From Macrocybe gigantea (Eukaryota > Basidiomycota > Agaricomycetes > Agaricales > Callistosporiaceae), in the NCBI GenBank assembly GCA_011319805.1, contig SJRY01000250.1, forward strand, positions 434,001 through 498,000: 64,000 bases of DNA. The letters are read 5' to 3'. The position numbers and the translations under genes are program-made. The notes under the pieces are model-generated. The model saw only the letters and a list, made by a program, of their open reading frames with translations, ran no database searches and had not been told where the DNA came from. Of this stretch, positions 50,681-63,605 are shown piece by piece (position 1 is the first letter of the stretch; each line of letters starts with the position of its first letter).

Positions 50681-53600
50681 TTAGTCCCACTCTATCAAAC
50701 GAGCATATTCCCTTATATTCGAAACGAAACTATCCCTTAGTTCATGACCAATTCCCGTCGCAACTTTCAGTATAATTTCGTTGAGTCCGTTAGATCCTAG
50801 GACATCGACATGATCACTAGTGTTCGCACCGCCGCGGGGAATGGAAGGGATAGGGTTATGCGGGAGCTGTGACATCACGGACAGTTCAGGTACCGTAACG
50901 AAACGACTGTAGTGAAAGGGGGCGCACTTCAATGGTCGTAATCTTGATGCCACTTGGGTTCCATCTTGGCCGCTTCCAGCCTTCGACGCACATGGCGCCT
51001 AAGCTCAAAAGGTTAACCGTTCCATCGCCTTCGCCCATTCTCACACCGTTTCGGACCTTTAAGAGATGTTAAGGGTGCGTCGAAGTCGTTGTACGAAATA
51101 CTAACTTTCGGCATCATGTTTTCATCGGTGTATGCTGCATCGATCCATGTTGTTTTCGACGGAGGTGAACCTGCAAGGCTATTTGGGTTCGCGCACTGCC
51201 CCTCTGGGCTCTCCTCACAGACGGACTCGTCGCTTGATGAATAGGAATCCGCGTCATTGACTGCGTACCTGAGAAGGTGTGACACGTTCGCTTATTGCAA
51301 AACTACAAGAAAGTGCTACGCATACCAATATGATCGCTTGGAGGCGCCCAAAAGTCAGTGCGCGATTGAGGACCAGATGCAAATTATATCCTTACTTCAG
51401 TCTCCTTTCCATGTCCATACACGCAGTAGATCTTCATGGAAGGAGCATTTGGTAATCTGCTTCTCATTCAGCACTACGAAAGACGACATCTTTCCAAATC
51501 TCACCGAACTTCCAGAGGATTAGTCCATTTCGTATGGTCGAGATCATTCTGTTTTAGAGCGATTTCGTCTCTCTCTATGCCGAAGGAGTAATTGCTTGAC
51601 ATCATTTTCTGCACATGGAAAATGCATGAGGATGACATGATGAATCTGCAGTGACCATACTTGAAAGGATATTGGGGTGTGTCGCAAAATCCAAGTGCTG
51701 GCTTCGTCTGCCGTCATGTTAGATAAACCCGTACTGTTCATGGCAAACTGCGTTTGCCGGAAGGCTATCAGTTCTCCGTGGCTGTGTGATATCCCGGGAC
51801 GGTCATCGGGTGCAAAAGTCTCGTTCCCCCACACCGCATTTCCTCCCTGTTGCGGATTGGAGTAATTGATAATCGCGTCGTTCGATTTCAAGGTAACGCA
51901 TACCTTCATCCACATACTGGCACTTCCTGCCCAAGAGTGGAACAGTTTTCGACGTTCATTTCTTGAGAAGAAATGCTCCAATACTGCGGAAACCCTATGT
52001 CAGCAGCACACTAATCATCCGATGTCTTCTAGCATACCGTAAGCACCAGCAGGGTTCATCTGGACAGTGTCTTTCATTTCCCCAGAAAGGAAAGCGGCCA
52101 TTGATTTGACCTACAATCGTTGAGCGACCATTCTTCCGCGGCAGTCTCTAGACGCACCACTCCCTGACATACCATTTAACCGTCTGCTCTGATGTGAAAA
52201 GCCAACCTACCAAATGAGTCCCTGCGATGGAGACATATGCTTCGATATGATCCTGCCATGTTGAATGAGATTGTGCCGCCCGAGAACTCGATGTCTGTCA
52301 TGAATTTACCTCTACCCAATTAGAGCCACCGCCTCCATGTTGCGGAGACTCAACCCATTTGAAGCTAAAAGAAGAATGAACCATGTCACTCAAATTCCAT
52401 AGATCCCGATCATCCTTACAAGTACTGGTAACACACATGTCAGAGCCATTTTAGGCAGATAGCAATTCAGATTCGCTTACTAGTAGCACCTAGAACGTCC
52501 CGTCAGCAACGAAGGGGTGATAAATCCAAGAAAACAACACAAACAGAGCAACCCATAGAATGTGCCGCAATAACAATCTTTTTCTTCTGTCGCAATCTAT
52601 CATGTGTCAGAATAGCGGTGCGTTCCAAAGGGTTGGACTGACTTAAGACCCTCAATCGTTTGTTTAAGCTTTGAAAATAACCGTCACGTTCCTCTAAGTT
52701 ATAATAGGACAATCTCCAGTCATATGGAGCTAGATATAGGTTATTGGTGTCATAGTTGACTACCGCCAGATTTTCAACGATTTTTGACCTGATGGGCCTT
52801 ATTACCGGCTTTCGAGACGAACTACTAGAAAAACACCCACCATATCCAATAGCCTTGCACGAAAGAAGTGGCGGCGTCGATTCCTTCAGCAGCACGAATT
52901 TTAGCACCAGGTGGATCCAGCCCCGTATCAGTATCTAATATCATGGCGTTCATCCATTTATCTCGATTGAACATGACTTGCGATATCATATTGAGTCCAC
53001 CCCATAACCTTTGTTTGAAGAACGGCCGATATTGGGGAGCGGTGGACCATGATTCCAAGCCCTGCGCGAAAGATACGGTGACAATAAGACTCCACACAGA
53101 AGATGAAAGGGAGACATACTGTTGAGATAACACCTGGTATCAGAACAACAGGATATTCCGCACTCAGCCCTCTCGCTTTCATCGCGTCTCCGACTTGAAA
53201 TTCCCGGCCATCATTATTGAATTTCCAGATCTCGGGTATATTCATGCGGAAGCGCGACCATTCCGCCTCGAGACGAGAAAAGTCAAGTTCAGGGAGTTGA
53301 GGCAGTGTTAGGTCTCGCTCGCTCATGAGAAGTGACATATACGTTTGAAGCTCTTGTATGTCGGTCGGCTGGAACATCGCCAATCCCAAGGCCGTCCCGA
53401 CTTGGATAATGCAAATCACGTTGACGAATACTGAGCAGACGTTTAGAAGTCGAACATACGAATTATTCCCGAAAAGAACAAGACTTTTCCTCGGGTGAGG
53501 AACTTGGAGCCCTAGCATCAGTTCTGTTCAGAACAATGAAGTTGTGACGAATCCAAATAGGGATCTAACGAACATTTCTAGTCACATTTTTCTCCCCTTA

Positions 53601-53707
53601 GTCTCCGTAGAGCGCTCCGAAACGGTATCGTGAGCAATGAGTGAGCCACCAGAGCTATTGCTTCTGTCAGAGTCTGGTGTTGTTTTCGAGCGCCTGAAAA
53701 GAACCAT
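50681..53707 (-). CDS. LRO1: Phospholipid:diacylglycerol acyltransferase (PDAT, Lro1-like)
   Basis: Makes triacylglycerol by moving an acyl chain from phospholipid to diacylglycerol in the ER. The cytosolic N-terminus begins MVLFRRSKTTPDSDRSNSSG. A single TM follows (LLNVCSVFVNVICIIQVGTA), then the luminal LCAT-like domain: YPVVLIPGVIST, GLESWSTAPQYRPFFKQRLWGG, LDPPGAKIRAAEG, YDWRLSYYNLEERDGYF. The nucleophile Ser is in AAHSMG, and FKWVESPQHGG, MKDTVQMNPAGAYG, KIYCVYGHGKETERSYWY-like sequence and GDGTVNLLSLGAMC come next. A C-terminal His lies in DHVDVLGSNGLNEIIL. It ends at 50681. About fifteen introns. The joint between the first exon and the TM exon (53510-53580) is not settled. Confidence 0.87.
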
Positions 53708-54015
53708 GTATGTACGGTGTTGAACTGAAGGAAGTGTCAACTCCATCGACTGCTTACGTAAACAAAGCTAACGCTGAGTGACTGAGGGCATTCCCTCTGA
53801 AGCTGGTTCTCAGGTCATGACCGATGCTGTGGCAGAGAACTGGACAGTATGTATTCACATTGACTAGCTACGATGGTTGAGTTACTTTTGAGTGTCGCAA
53901 TTTATTATAAATTGCCCACCTTTCATTTGTTGGAATTGCTTGGCGTTGCCAAACATGATTTCCGTTCTTGGCCATACATCGTTGAAGCCAGTGACCGAAC
54001 TGGCAGTTGACGACC
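53708..54015. other. Divergent promoter region between PDAT and the flippase
   Basis: 308 bp upstream of both the PDAT (minus) and P4-ATPase (plus) starts. No motif stands out. Confidence 0.45.
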
Positions 54016-57000
54016 ATGACCGACGACTTTCTACGACTGGTCTCGCAGGCAAACCCAGCTGCCAGACAATACCAGCCTGCAAACAGTAGTAATGGATACC
54101 CTCCTTCCTCATCGTTCAGCCCCTACTCCGACCACCCATCTCCGCAACTCATGGACCCTTTCTTCGACGACGAGGACGAAAATGTTCCGGACTCGGCTTT
54201 TGGCAGACCACTTCCAATGCATTCACAGGAAAGCGGCCTTCCACTCGCGTCTTCGGGCGCCCCTCTTGCTGGTTCCGGCCCGTCAAAGTCAAGTTTTGGC
54301 GACGGAGTTCCGCAAGGCTGGAACTTTGATGACGATGATATCCAAACTCCTAGCATGCAACCATTCGACAAACCACCTTCGCAACCCTCCGCAAAGTCAA
54401 AATCATCGCTCTTCAAGAAGCGCAAGTGGAAATGGCCATGGCAGAAAGAGCAGGTCTTGGAGGGCGAGCGGATTGTTGCTTTGAACAGTACCGCGGCGAA
54501 TATGGACTTCTGTTCAAACTTTGTTTCCACTAGCAAGTACAATTTCGTTACCTTTATTCCCAAATTTCTTGCAGGTAACTGTACCGAAGCGATCATTGTC
54601 TGCCGTATGTTGACAGGATTTATAGAGCAATTTTCAAAATATGCCAATCTGTTTTTTCTCTTCACTGCGTGCATCCAGCAAATTCCAGGAGTATCTCCTA
54701 CGCAAAAATATACCACAATTGTTCCCCTCGGCGTCGTATTATTAGCGTCTGCATTTAAGGAGGTGCAGGAAGATATGGTTTGGCACTTTACTTGACGTTC
54801 GTGGCCATGTTCGGTGTCACTGACACTGTCTCAGAAACGGCATCAATCGGATTCGGAATTAAATTCAAGAGAAGCCAAGATCCTTGTCGACAAAACGAGT
54901 TTTAACTCCCGGAAGTGGAAAGACATCCAAGTCGGAGATGTGGTGCGACTGGAGAGCGATGATTTCATTCCGGCGGACATGATTCTCATCAGTTCGAGTG
55001 AGCCAGAGGGATTGTGCTACATTGAAACGTCCAATCTTGACGGGTAATGTCATTTCCATGCCCTTTATAACGCTCGTGGCCCGGCTCATGGGTTTTTAGA
55101 GAAACCAATCTCAAAATCAAGCAAGCATCTCCGCATACGGCTTCACTGATTTCTCCTTCCTTAGTCGCTTCCTTGCGCGGTTCCTTGCGCTCCGAACAAC
55201 CCAACAACTCGCTTTATACCTATGAAGGGACTCTGGATTTGATTACCAGCACCGGGTTACCAAAACAAGTTCCATTAGGGCCCGATCAAATGCTACTCCG
55301 TGGCGCACAGCTACGAAATACCGCCTGGGTTTATGGATTGACTGTTTTTACTGGACATGAAACAAAACTGATGCGTAACGCGACGTAAGCCGTCTCGTCT
55401 AACCAGCTTTCTCGAGCTTCTTATGTACACGCTTGTCTCCCAGCGCCGCCCCTATCAAGAGAACAGCGGTGGAAAACCAAGTTAATGTACAAATTGTCTT
55501 CCTGTTCATTCTTTTGCTTGCTTTGTCTGTGGGCTCTACGATTGGAAGCAGTATCAGGACATGGTTTTTCTCCGATCGGCAGTGGTATCTGTTTGAATCT
55601 TCGTCACTTAGCGGTCGGGGTGAGTCTCTCACACTACTAGAAATCAATCTTGTCCTTATATGCTCCCGTTATTTAGCGAAGGGTTTCATTGAAGGTTTGT
55701 CCTCAAGTTACAAGAAGGTCATGTTGTTGACCAACGTTGTCCGACACGACAGACATACTCACGTTCATTATTCTGTACAACAATCTGATCCCCATTTCCC
55801 TAATCGTTACGATGGAGGTTGTTAAGTATCAGCAGGCTCAGCTCATCAACTCCGACCTCGATATGTACTATGCACGAACCGACACTCCCGCCCTTTGTCG
55901 AACCTCTTCACTCGTTGAAGAACTTGGCCAGATCGAATATGTATTCAGTGACAAGACCGGAACCCTCACTTGCAATGAAATGGAGTTCCGGTCATGCAGT
56001 ATCGCCGGTGTCGCGTATGCAGATGTTGTCGACGAGTCAAAACGCGACGTTGAAGACGGAAAGGAAAGATGGCGAACCTTCGATGAAATGCAATCCTTTC
56101 TTCAAGATCGACAGAACCCTTTCTTGGACACACCTTCGGGTTCCGATACAGCAGTTCATGACGATCAGGAACGCAACATTGTGCAGGAGTTTCTGACTCT
56201 ACTCGCAGTATGCCACACCGTCATACCCGAAATCCGAGATGAAAAGACCGTCTATCAAGCCAGCAGTCCGGACGAAGCTGCCTTAGTAGCCGGGGCCGAG
56301 CTCTTGGGTTATCGGTTTCATGTATGTTTCCTCATTTATTCTATCGACGAAACCTATCAACCCCTTTCTAGACTCGGAAACCGAAGTCTGTTTTCGTGAA
56401 CGTACGTGGTCAAGATCAGGAATTCGAGATTCTCAACGTTTGTGAATTCAATTCTACGCGGAAAAGAATGTCTACCGTCATCCGAATGCCTAGCGGCAAG
56501 ATCAAATTGTATACGAAGGGCGCCGATACCGTCATCTTCGAGAGGCTGAGCAAAAATCAGCCTTACACGGAGAAAACGATTGCACATCTTGAGGTGTGAC
56601 ATTCTTTCAGCGTCGCGCGTCCCTATCTCACTTTCAGGACCGTCGCAGGACTATGCCTCCGATGGTCTGCGAACGCTGTGCATCGCATACCGTGACATTT
56701 CGGAGCAAGAATATAAGCAGTGGTCAGCAATATATGATCAAGCAGCCGCCACAATCAATGGTCGAGGGGAAGCACTGGATCAAGCTGCGGAGCTCATCGA
56801 AAAGGACTTGTTCTTACTTGGTGCCACTGCAATCGAGGACAAATTGCAGGACGGAGTACCAGACACCATTCATACCTTACAAATGGCTGGGATAAAGGTT
56901 TACATTTTCGACGTATGCAACAGAGGATATTCCTGATGCTCTTATAGGTCTGGGTTTTGACAGGGGATCGTCAGGAGACTGCCATTAATATTGGCATGTC

Positions 57001-58906
57001 TTGTCGCTTAATCTCAGAATCAATGAATTTGGTATCTATCCTCCGTTCTGCCCCCGACAATCGCCTTTTTAAGATGTGCAATCTTTGTGCAATCATAGGT
57101 CATTGTCAATGAAGAGAATGCGCATGACACGCAGGACTTTTTGAGCAAACGTCTAACAGCGATCAAGAATCAACGAAGCACTGGGGAACTTGAAGATCTG
57201 GCATTAATCATTGGTAATATCCCTCTGAAATCTGGCGCCTCATCTGACCATTTGTTCCGCGGAAAGACGGAAAAAGCCTTGCATTCGCTTTGGAAAAAGA
57301 TTGTCGAAAACGTTTCTCGAATTGGCAATTATGTGCAAGGCCGTTATCTGCTGTAAGTTGCATATCCCCTTCCTTATGTATTGTAATTTGACCCGGTTGC
57401 TAGGTCGTGTATCGCCATTACAGAAGGCTCTCGTCGTAAAGCTTGTCAAAAAGAATCAGAAAGCCATTCTGCTGGCTATCGGTGATGGTGCCAACGACGT
57501 CAGCATGATCCAAGCTGCGCATGTTGGTATTGGCATATCAGGCGTCGAGGTCGGTATCATATATTTCTTGGCGCGTTGCCTTTGCCGACTTTTCCCAAAG
57601 GGTCTTCAAGCTGCCCGCTCCTCAGATGTAGCGATCTCTCAATTTCGGTATTTGAAAAAACTACTACTGGTCCACGGCGCCTGGAGCTATCGGCGTTTAT
57701 CGAAGCTTATCTTATGTGAGCGGAAAGTGCTTTTGGCCCAAGCTGAACTCAACGTCTACTTCGCCAGATTCTTTCTATAAAAATATAACTCTCTATATGA
57801 CTCAGTTTTGGGTATTCGACTTGTTTGACTGGTTTCACATTCCCTTCTAACGAACTTTGCAGTACTCTTTCTTCAACAACTTTTCGGGTCAGATTGCATA
57901 TGAATCTTGGACCCTCTCACTTTACAATGTCGTTTTCACTCTCCTTCCACCTCTTGTGATTGGAATCTTCGATCAATTTGTATCTGCACGTGTATTGGAT
58001 CGGTACCCTCAGCTCTACGTGCTTGGACAGAAAAACGAGTTTTTCACGAAGACCTCTTTCTGGCTTTGGGTCGCCAATGCTTTATACCATAGTTTGGTGT
58101 GTGGCAAAGGAATGATTCCGAGATCTCAGTCTGACGAATATTTATGTAGCTTTTGTTTGGTTTTTCTGTCATATTGTTTTGGGGAGATCTCAAACAAGCC
58201 GATGGTTTGGATTCCGGTCATTGGTTCTGGGGAACGACACTGTATCTTGCTGTCCTTCTGACCGTCCTCGGGAAGGCTGCACTGATTTCCGAGTAAGAGT
58301 ATCTGTTGTGTTCCATATTCTCTCTGACTCTATAATCTTGCAGTTTATGGACCAAATATACCGTTGCAGGTTTGTCCTCTGACTGTAGGCAATCCGCGAG
58401 CAGACTCTAAATTCTATTTTAGCAATTCCCGGTTCATTTGTTTTCACCATGTTATTTCTCCCTCTTTATGCCGTGGTTGCCCCGCCATCGGATTCTCGAC
58501 GGAATATTCAGGCATTGTTCCACGCCTTTGGACAGATGGGGTTTTCTACTTTGTTCTCATCCTTGTCCCGATCCTCTGCCTCGCGCGGGACTTTGCATGG
58601 AAATAGTAGGTGTATTGCCTCGATTTCTCGACGACGTGACTGACGGGCGTATCAACAGCTACCGTAGAACCTATCATCCGCTATCCTATCACATCGCTCA
58701 AGAATTGCAGAAGTACAACATACCCGACTATCGGCCTCGACAAGAACAGTGAGTCATCATCGAATCGCAGTAGACCGTCGCTGACCTGTTGTAACAGGTT
58801 CCAAAAGGCGATCAAGAAAGTGCGAGCCGTACAGCGGATGCGGCGCAACGTGGATTTGCATTCAGTCAAACGGAGAATGCTGGAAAGCAGGATCAAGCTA
58901 GATTAA
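54016..58906 (+). CDS. DRS2: P4-type ATPase, aminophospholipid flippase, Drs2-like
   Basis: Flips phospholipids to the cytosolic leaflet of Golgi and endosome membranes. The N-terminal tail starts [19 protein letters not shown]. Then come [20 protein letters not shown], the A-domain NLDG spliced to ETNLKIKQ, the P4 signature PISL in [15 protein letters not shown] (55790), the phosphorylation site DKTGTLT (55950), and the nucleotide domain [11 protein letters not shown] (56520). [15 protein letters not shown] (56960), [21 protein letters not shown] (57480), and the C-terminal TMs ([32 protein letters not shown]) follow. The stop is at 58904. About fifteen introns. One base is missing in the C run at 58480-58483. 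A Drs2/Neo1 rather than Dnf identity is suggested by the compact N-terminus. Confidence 0.92.
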
Positions 58907-59762
58907 TTCGTGCATATGACACAACGAAATCGCATGCCAGACCTAGCGGTTATTAGAGCTTTATGTGTAGTTATCCGTCGCAGGACAATTTGTAACTTAT
59001 TTTATGCTACATGTCATTAGTTCCATTTTGCACATAGTAATAGCGGTAACCGCAGCTGGCTGCATCTGACGAGTACGCTGTTAAGGGAAAGCGGATAAAC
59101 GGATGTGTGTGCGCCGACAATCTATTTGGTTCTCCTCCGAGTTCGATTGACGGTGAAACGGCACAGCCTATCATCGTCTATTCTATCCCCTTGCGAATGA
59201 CGTATCCAGCGGTGGCTAAGCGAGCTTAATGACGAAAAGTCAAAATACTGCGCAGACAGCGGCGTGATCGCACCGCGCGCAACGCCCATGCATCGGGTGA
59301 AGAGGTGATGTCGATAAGGAGCGTCACAGTCTGATGGACGTCTGTCTAGAAACGGTTGCGGTCGTCGGCCTGGATCTGGTTCGTCAGGAACCGTGCAGTG
59401 CAGTGTTTAGATGGTGCGCATGGTGCCGGTTGCAGGGCGTGCATGGTCCAGAGCGGGGGCGCGAATGGTTCTGGACGAGCGAGACCGGAGGGACAAGACA
59501 AAAGGCGCAAAGAGTTGACTGGCTGGGCATCGGATGCAACCGAGCAGTCTTGACAACGAGCGATCAATAAGTCCTTGTCGCAACCTTCGAGGCTATAATT
59601 TCTCTATCCTTCCGTACTTTACTCCTCGCTCTCGCCACCTGGAGACTGCGTCTCTTACCTTCATTCTTGCTTCTTTTCTTTCCTTTCGTTTTTTTTTAGA
59701 CTTTATTTTCTTCCATTTTCTGATCAACTCTTTTGCTACACCTTCTATTCGTGGCTGGCCCG
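58907..59762. other. Intergenic region between the flippase and NoxR
   Basis: 856 bp. G-rich around 59390-59500 and pyrimidine-rich near the NoxR start. No gene or repeat supported. Confidence 0.5.
59651..59752 (+). promoter_or_regulatory. Pyrimidine-rich core promoter of NoxR
   Basis: About 100 bp of T/C-rich sequence (TTCTTTTCTTTCCTTTCG and a run of nine T) ending 10 bp before ATG 59763. CT-rich tracts just upstream of the start are common in highly transcribed filamentous fungal genes. Confidence 0.5.
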
Positions 59763-61853
59763 ATGTCTCTCAAAGCCGAGCTGGAAACCTGGGCAGCTGC
59801 CCTCAAAGCGTATGACGAGGAGGATTTTGAAAAGGCACTGGATCTATTCTCTGTATGTCCACCCGCACACTTCCGTCGATGCCGCCCATACATGTCGACC
59901 CCTCCTACCGCAGCGCATCGCCGACTCCTCCAAGATTCTGACTAACATGGGCTTGATCTATGCCACCATTGGGGAGCATGAGGCGGCCGTTGAGCGGTTC
60001 ATTGATGCCACCAACCTCGATCAATATCTCGCCGTAGCGTGAGTCCTGCGTCTCCGTTACTGTCCCCGCCGCGATTACACCTTGCTTTCCATAGCTATTT
60101 CCAATGTGGTGTTTCGAATTTTCTCCTCACGAGATACGAATTGGCAAACAAGGATTTCGAAGAGGCATTCCTCTATCTACGGGGCAATCAGAACATGTGA
60201 GTGACCAACGATCGGCATTCTACTCGGCTTCATTCCTTGTGTGTGATCAGAAACTATGAACAGCTCGGCCTCAAGTTCAAACTTTATTCTGCTGAAGTCC
60301 TCTTCAATAAAGGCCTCTCACAGATTTACATGGGTCGTATTCAGGAAGGTTTGGCGGACATGGAAGACGCAAGGCGGGACAAAGCGACCGAAGAGCACAA
60401 CGTCATCGACGATGCAATCCAAGACAGAGGGGAGGTTATACCGTATTCAGCATAGTGAGTCTTGAGCATCGATCTGCGCCGGTTTCCATCAGTTCAACGT
60501 TGCATTTCTTCAACAGCCGGTCGGAGTTCTTTATAGGCCGTCCGAAAAGAAGTTGAAGAACTCAGTTACAAAAGATTATTTAGGGAAAGCTGTAGGTCTC
60601 GCGAATCACCTCCGTGTTCGTTTCTTAATCTGTCGCTTAGAAACTTGTCGCCGCGAGTGATCCCGGAGATGCCTTCACTACATTCACTGGAGTAACGCGT
60701 TTGAAGCAAGGCATATCTCCTTCCGGTGTCTACATCGACCGTCCCGATGTCACCAGCCCAGCCTCTGCCAACCTCAATCGCAGCGTTACTGCTCCTGCTG
60801 CGACTCCATCGGCTGGTAGGGGTGCGTCTTTGTTTTTATTTTTGTTTTTCCCTACATGCTCAAGGAAGTCTGAATATCTGGAATTAGATGACGAGTCACG
60901 GCCATCCGCACTAGAACGCTCAAAGACAACTCTAAATGTCCCTCCCAATGCTCGCGAACTGATATCCCCATCGACCTTAAAGCCAAATTCAACTACAAGT
61001 CCCAGTGTGCCTACCACCAACAGACAATTCCCTGGAATCGGCGCACCAGTGCGGGGCTTAAGCGTCAGAAAACCGGGCGCGAGTCCTATTGCATCTGGCT
61101 CTGCACCTCCTGCTCCGCCAGCCAAAGGTACTTAAAGCATGATCTTTCTTCTTGTTTCTCGTAGCAGCGTTGACGCAGGAAATAGAACGCCCCCGCCCCC
61201 CTCGGCTCACAGAATTGTACGATGATTACCTTGATTCGTATGCGGATTCTGCTCCCGCTCCGTTACCCAGAGCAGATGGTCCTGGAACTGCAGCACCCGA
61301 TCGCGTGGCCGCCTGGGCGCGTTCGAATGCGAATCCCGGCTATCCTCTTTCTCGATCCGGGACCGAAGCGCTCCAGCAAGCAACTATGCTCCGAGTTCTT
61401 ACGGCGGAGGCACCCTCAGAAGAAAGGTCACCAGGAGACCCACTGTCCGCGCTCCGAGCCGTGTTCAGAGTGCGTATGAAGAAGAGGAAGGCTACGCAAG
61501 TGGAGACTATGAAGACCAGCCGTTCGAGATGATTAAAATTAGAATCAAGGTCGTCGACATTTTTACAGATGATGAGGTGGTTTATGCTCACGCCCTCGCA
61601 ATAGCTTCATTATCAGGACGATACACGCGGCATGACATTGCATCCTGACACTCCGTTCGAAGAATTCATGGAGAAAGTCACCTCGAAATTTGGGAAAGCC
61701 TTCAACGGTCTTGGGCTCAAGTTTAAGGATGAAGACGGCGGCATGGTCACTTTGAGGGATGACTCTGATTACGAACTTGCAATCGAAACCGCTCGGGCAA
61801 GTTCGAAGGGCAAGCCAGAAGGGAAGGTCGAGATTTGGTGTGTGGATGCGTAG
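59763..61853 (+). CDS. noxR: NADPH oxidase activator NoxR (p67phox-like)
   Basis: Regulatory subunit that binds Rac and activates NoxA/NoxB to make superoxide for hyphal differentiation. N-terminal TPR repeats: SLKAELETWAAALKAYDEED, TNMGLIYATIGEHEAAVERF, AYFQCGVSNFLLTRYELANK, KLYSAEVLFNKGLSQIYMGR. A stretch with VFSIPVGVLYRPSEKK matches the p67phox activation segment. A long Pro/Ser-rich middle follows, and a C-terminal PB1-like domain (MIKIRIK, MTLHPDTPFEEFMEKV, KFKDEDGGMVTLRDDSDYEL) ends at 61853. Six or more introns. One base missing at 60434-60435 (RGEG to YTVFSI). The N-terminal start at 59763 gives the expected TPR beginning. Confidence 0.9.
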
Positions 61854-62068
61854 GTGCAGAGCATCTTCAAGATTTATTGCCTGTTCTCTCTCCATTTTTA
61901 TTTAAACCCTCTACTGTCGTATCTCTGGGTTCGTATTGTATACCGTTGTAGGTGTTCTTTTCGCGGATTCTTTGTATCAGGAGTGTACAATTATAATACT
62001 GGGTACACATATGCTGACAAAGCATTTGGCTAAGCTTTTTCTTCGTTCAAAACGTGAGGACCATCGCC

Positions 62069-63523
62069 ATGGGTCTGGCTGGTCGCAAGGTCAAGCAGCG
62101 TATTCCGGCTGACCCAAGGAACCTTTCTTGGGCCGATGGTGAGTTTACCTCGAGCCAAGTCACTTCTGTGTCTGAACTCGGCCTACAGACGCCGCCAGAT
62201 TTGGCGCGAACTATCTCGCAAAATTTGGGTGGGACGCCTCGAAGGGCCTTGGAGCCTCCGGTGATGGACGAACCTCTCATATCAAAGTAGCCCACAAGCT
62301 GGATATGTTGGGAATTGGCGCGGCTCATCAACGGGACCCAAATGGAATAGCGTGGAAGCAAAACAAGGATTTTGAAAATCTGTTGATACGGCTCAACGAG
62401 CAGACCAGTCAATCCATGGATACGATCGGCCAGGCAGACAGGGCCGTGAAAATGGATTCTGACGACGCAGCGGAAAAGCCGTTTGAGGATGAGCAAAGGC
62501 CGAGCGACATCATGGAGGAGAAGGGAAAAAATCGGAAGCGGAAGGAGAAAAAACGTCGCGATGAAGAGCCGAGAAGGGCTGCAGATACCTCGACTGCGGA
62601 AGGGAGTAGCAATGACGCTGATGTTTCAAAAACGAAAAAGAAAAAAGAGAGGAAGCACTTGGACGACGGCGAGGCGGCTGCAGTACCACCACGCGACAAG
62701 CAAGAGAGCAGAAAAAAGAAAAAAGAAGAGAAGAGAAAACGTGAAGAGGATGAGGAGGCTAGGATGGTGGATCCTGCGAGAGGGAAAAAGAGACGAAAAG
62801 AGAAGGGTGACGAAAGCGAAGTGTCCAGCAAGAGATCTGAAGAAAGCTTCTTGAGCGGCGAAGCTCAGAAAGTCCAGCAACTTCCACAACGTCGAGCGTA
62901 AGCTTCGTCAATCTAATTCGTTCAACAGGCGCTCATGTCATGTACGCAGACATCGCGCACGCGCGATAGCATCCAAGAACCTGACCTCCAAATCCGCAGC
63001 TGCAATATCTGAAATCCTTGGTATACCCTTCACACCACCAGCTTCGACGACGCCAGCCTCAGGCTCTGCTACCCCCAACTCTGAGACATCTATAGCCGTA
63101 GAGAAACTCACGACATCAACCAGAGGTTGGTGACTATTTCAAGCAGAAATTGATGAACAAGTCCTTGAAGACGAGCGAACTCGCTCCGCCAGTGACCAGG
63201 GCGATCTAGCCCACGATGGTGACGAACCTCGGAGGGGCGGTATCGGCTCGGTCCGCGCGGCCCAAGGCGCGTTAGCTCAAGATGCGACCGCTCTGGGATT
63301 CGGGTTCAAGAGTTTCGCATCTCTTACCTCCTCGTTCGTCATGACTACTCTTTCTCGGAGTGGCGGAGACAGCGGCGCTTCGCCGGTGGAAATGGATGAA
63401 AAGGCTGCTGTAGATGACGAAAAGGATAAACCTGCTTCCCGGAACGTTAGCGAAAAGGAGAAACGGAAGCACTCAAAGAAAAGACATGTAACGAACAGAA
63501 ATCGTGAAGAAAAATGTTCATAG
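62069..63523 (+). CDS. PinX1/Pxr1-like G-patch protein
   Basis: Starts MGLAGRKVKQRIPADPRN. It then splices (donor after WADD, acceptor near 62189) to a G-patch: AARFGANYLAKFGWDASKGL, GASGDGRTSHIKVAHKLDML, GIGAAHQRDPNG. A very Lys/Arg-rich low-complexity region (62510-62860) follows, as in Pxr1 and human PINX1, which act in rRNA/snoRNA processing and telomerase inhibition. A further intron (about 62896-62948) joins HRARAIASKNLTSKSAAAIS. Sequence continues coding-like to KRHVTNRNREEKCS at 63523, but there is an in-frame TGA at 63131-63133. A small intron or base error around 63125-63150 is suspected; otherwise the protein ends there. Confidence 0.8.
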
Positions 63524-63605
63524 ATGTTCGCGTAGATTGTGATCACGTTTATGGCGATCGTTTTATCATCAGATTGCGGAAAAACAGAATTCCGCCTACT
63601 CTGCC

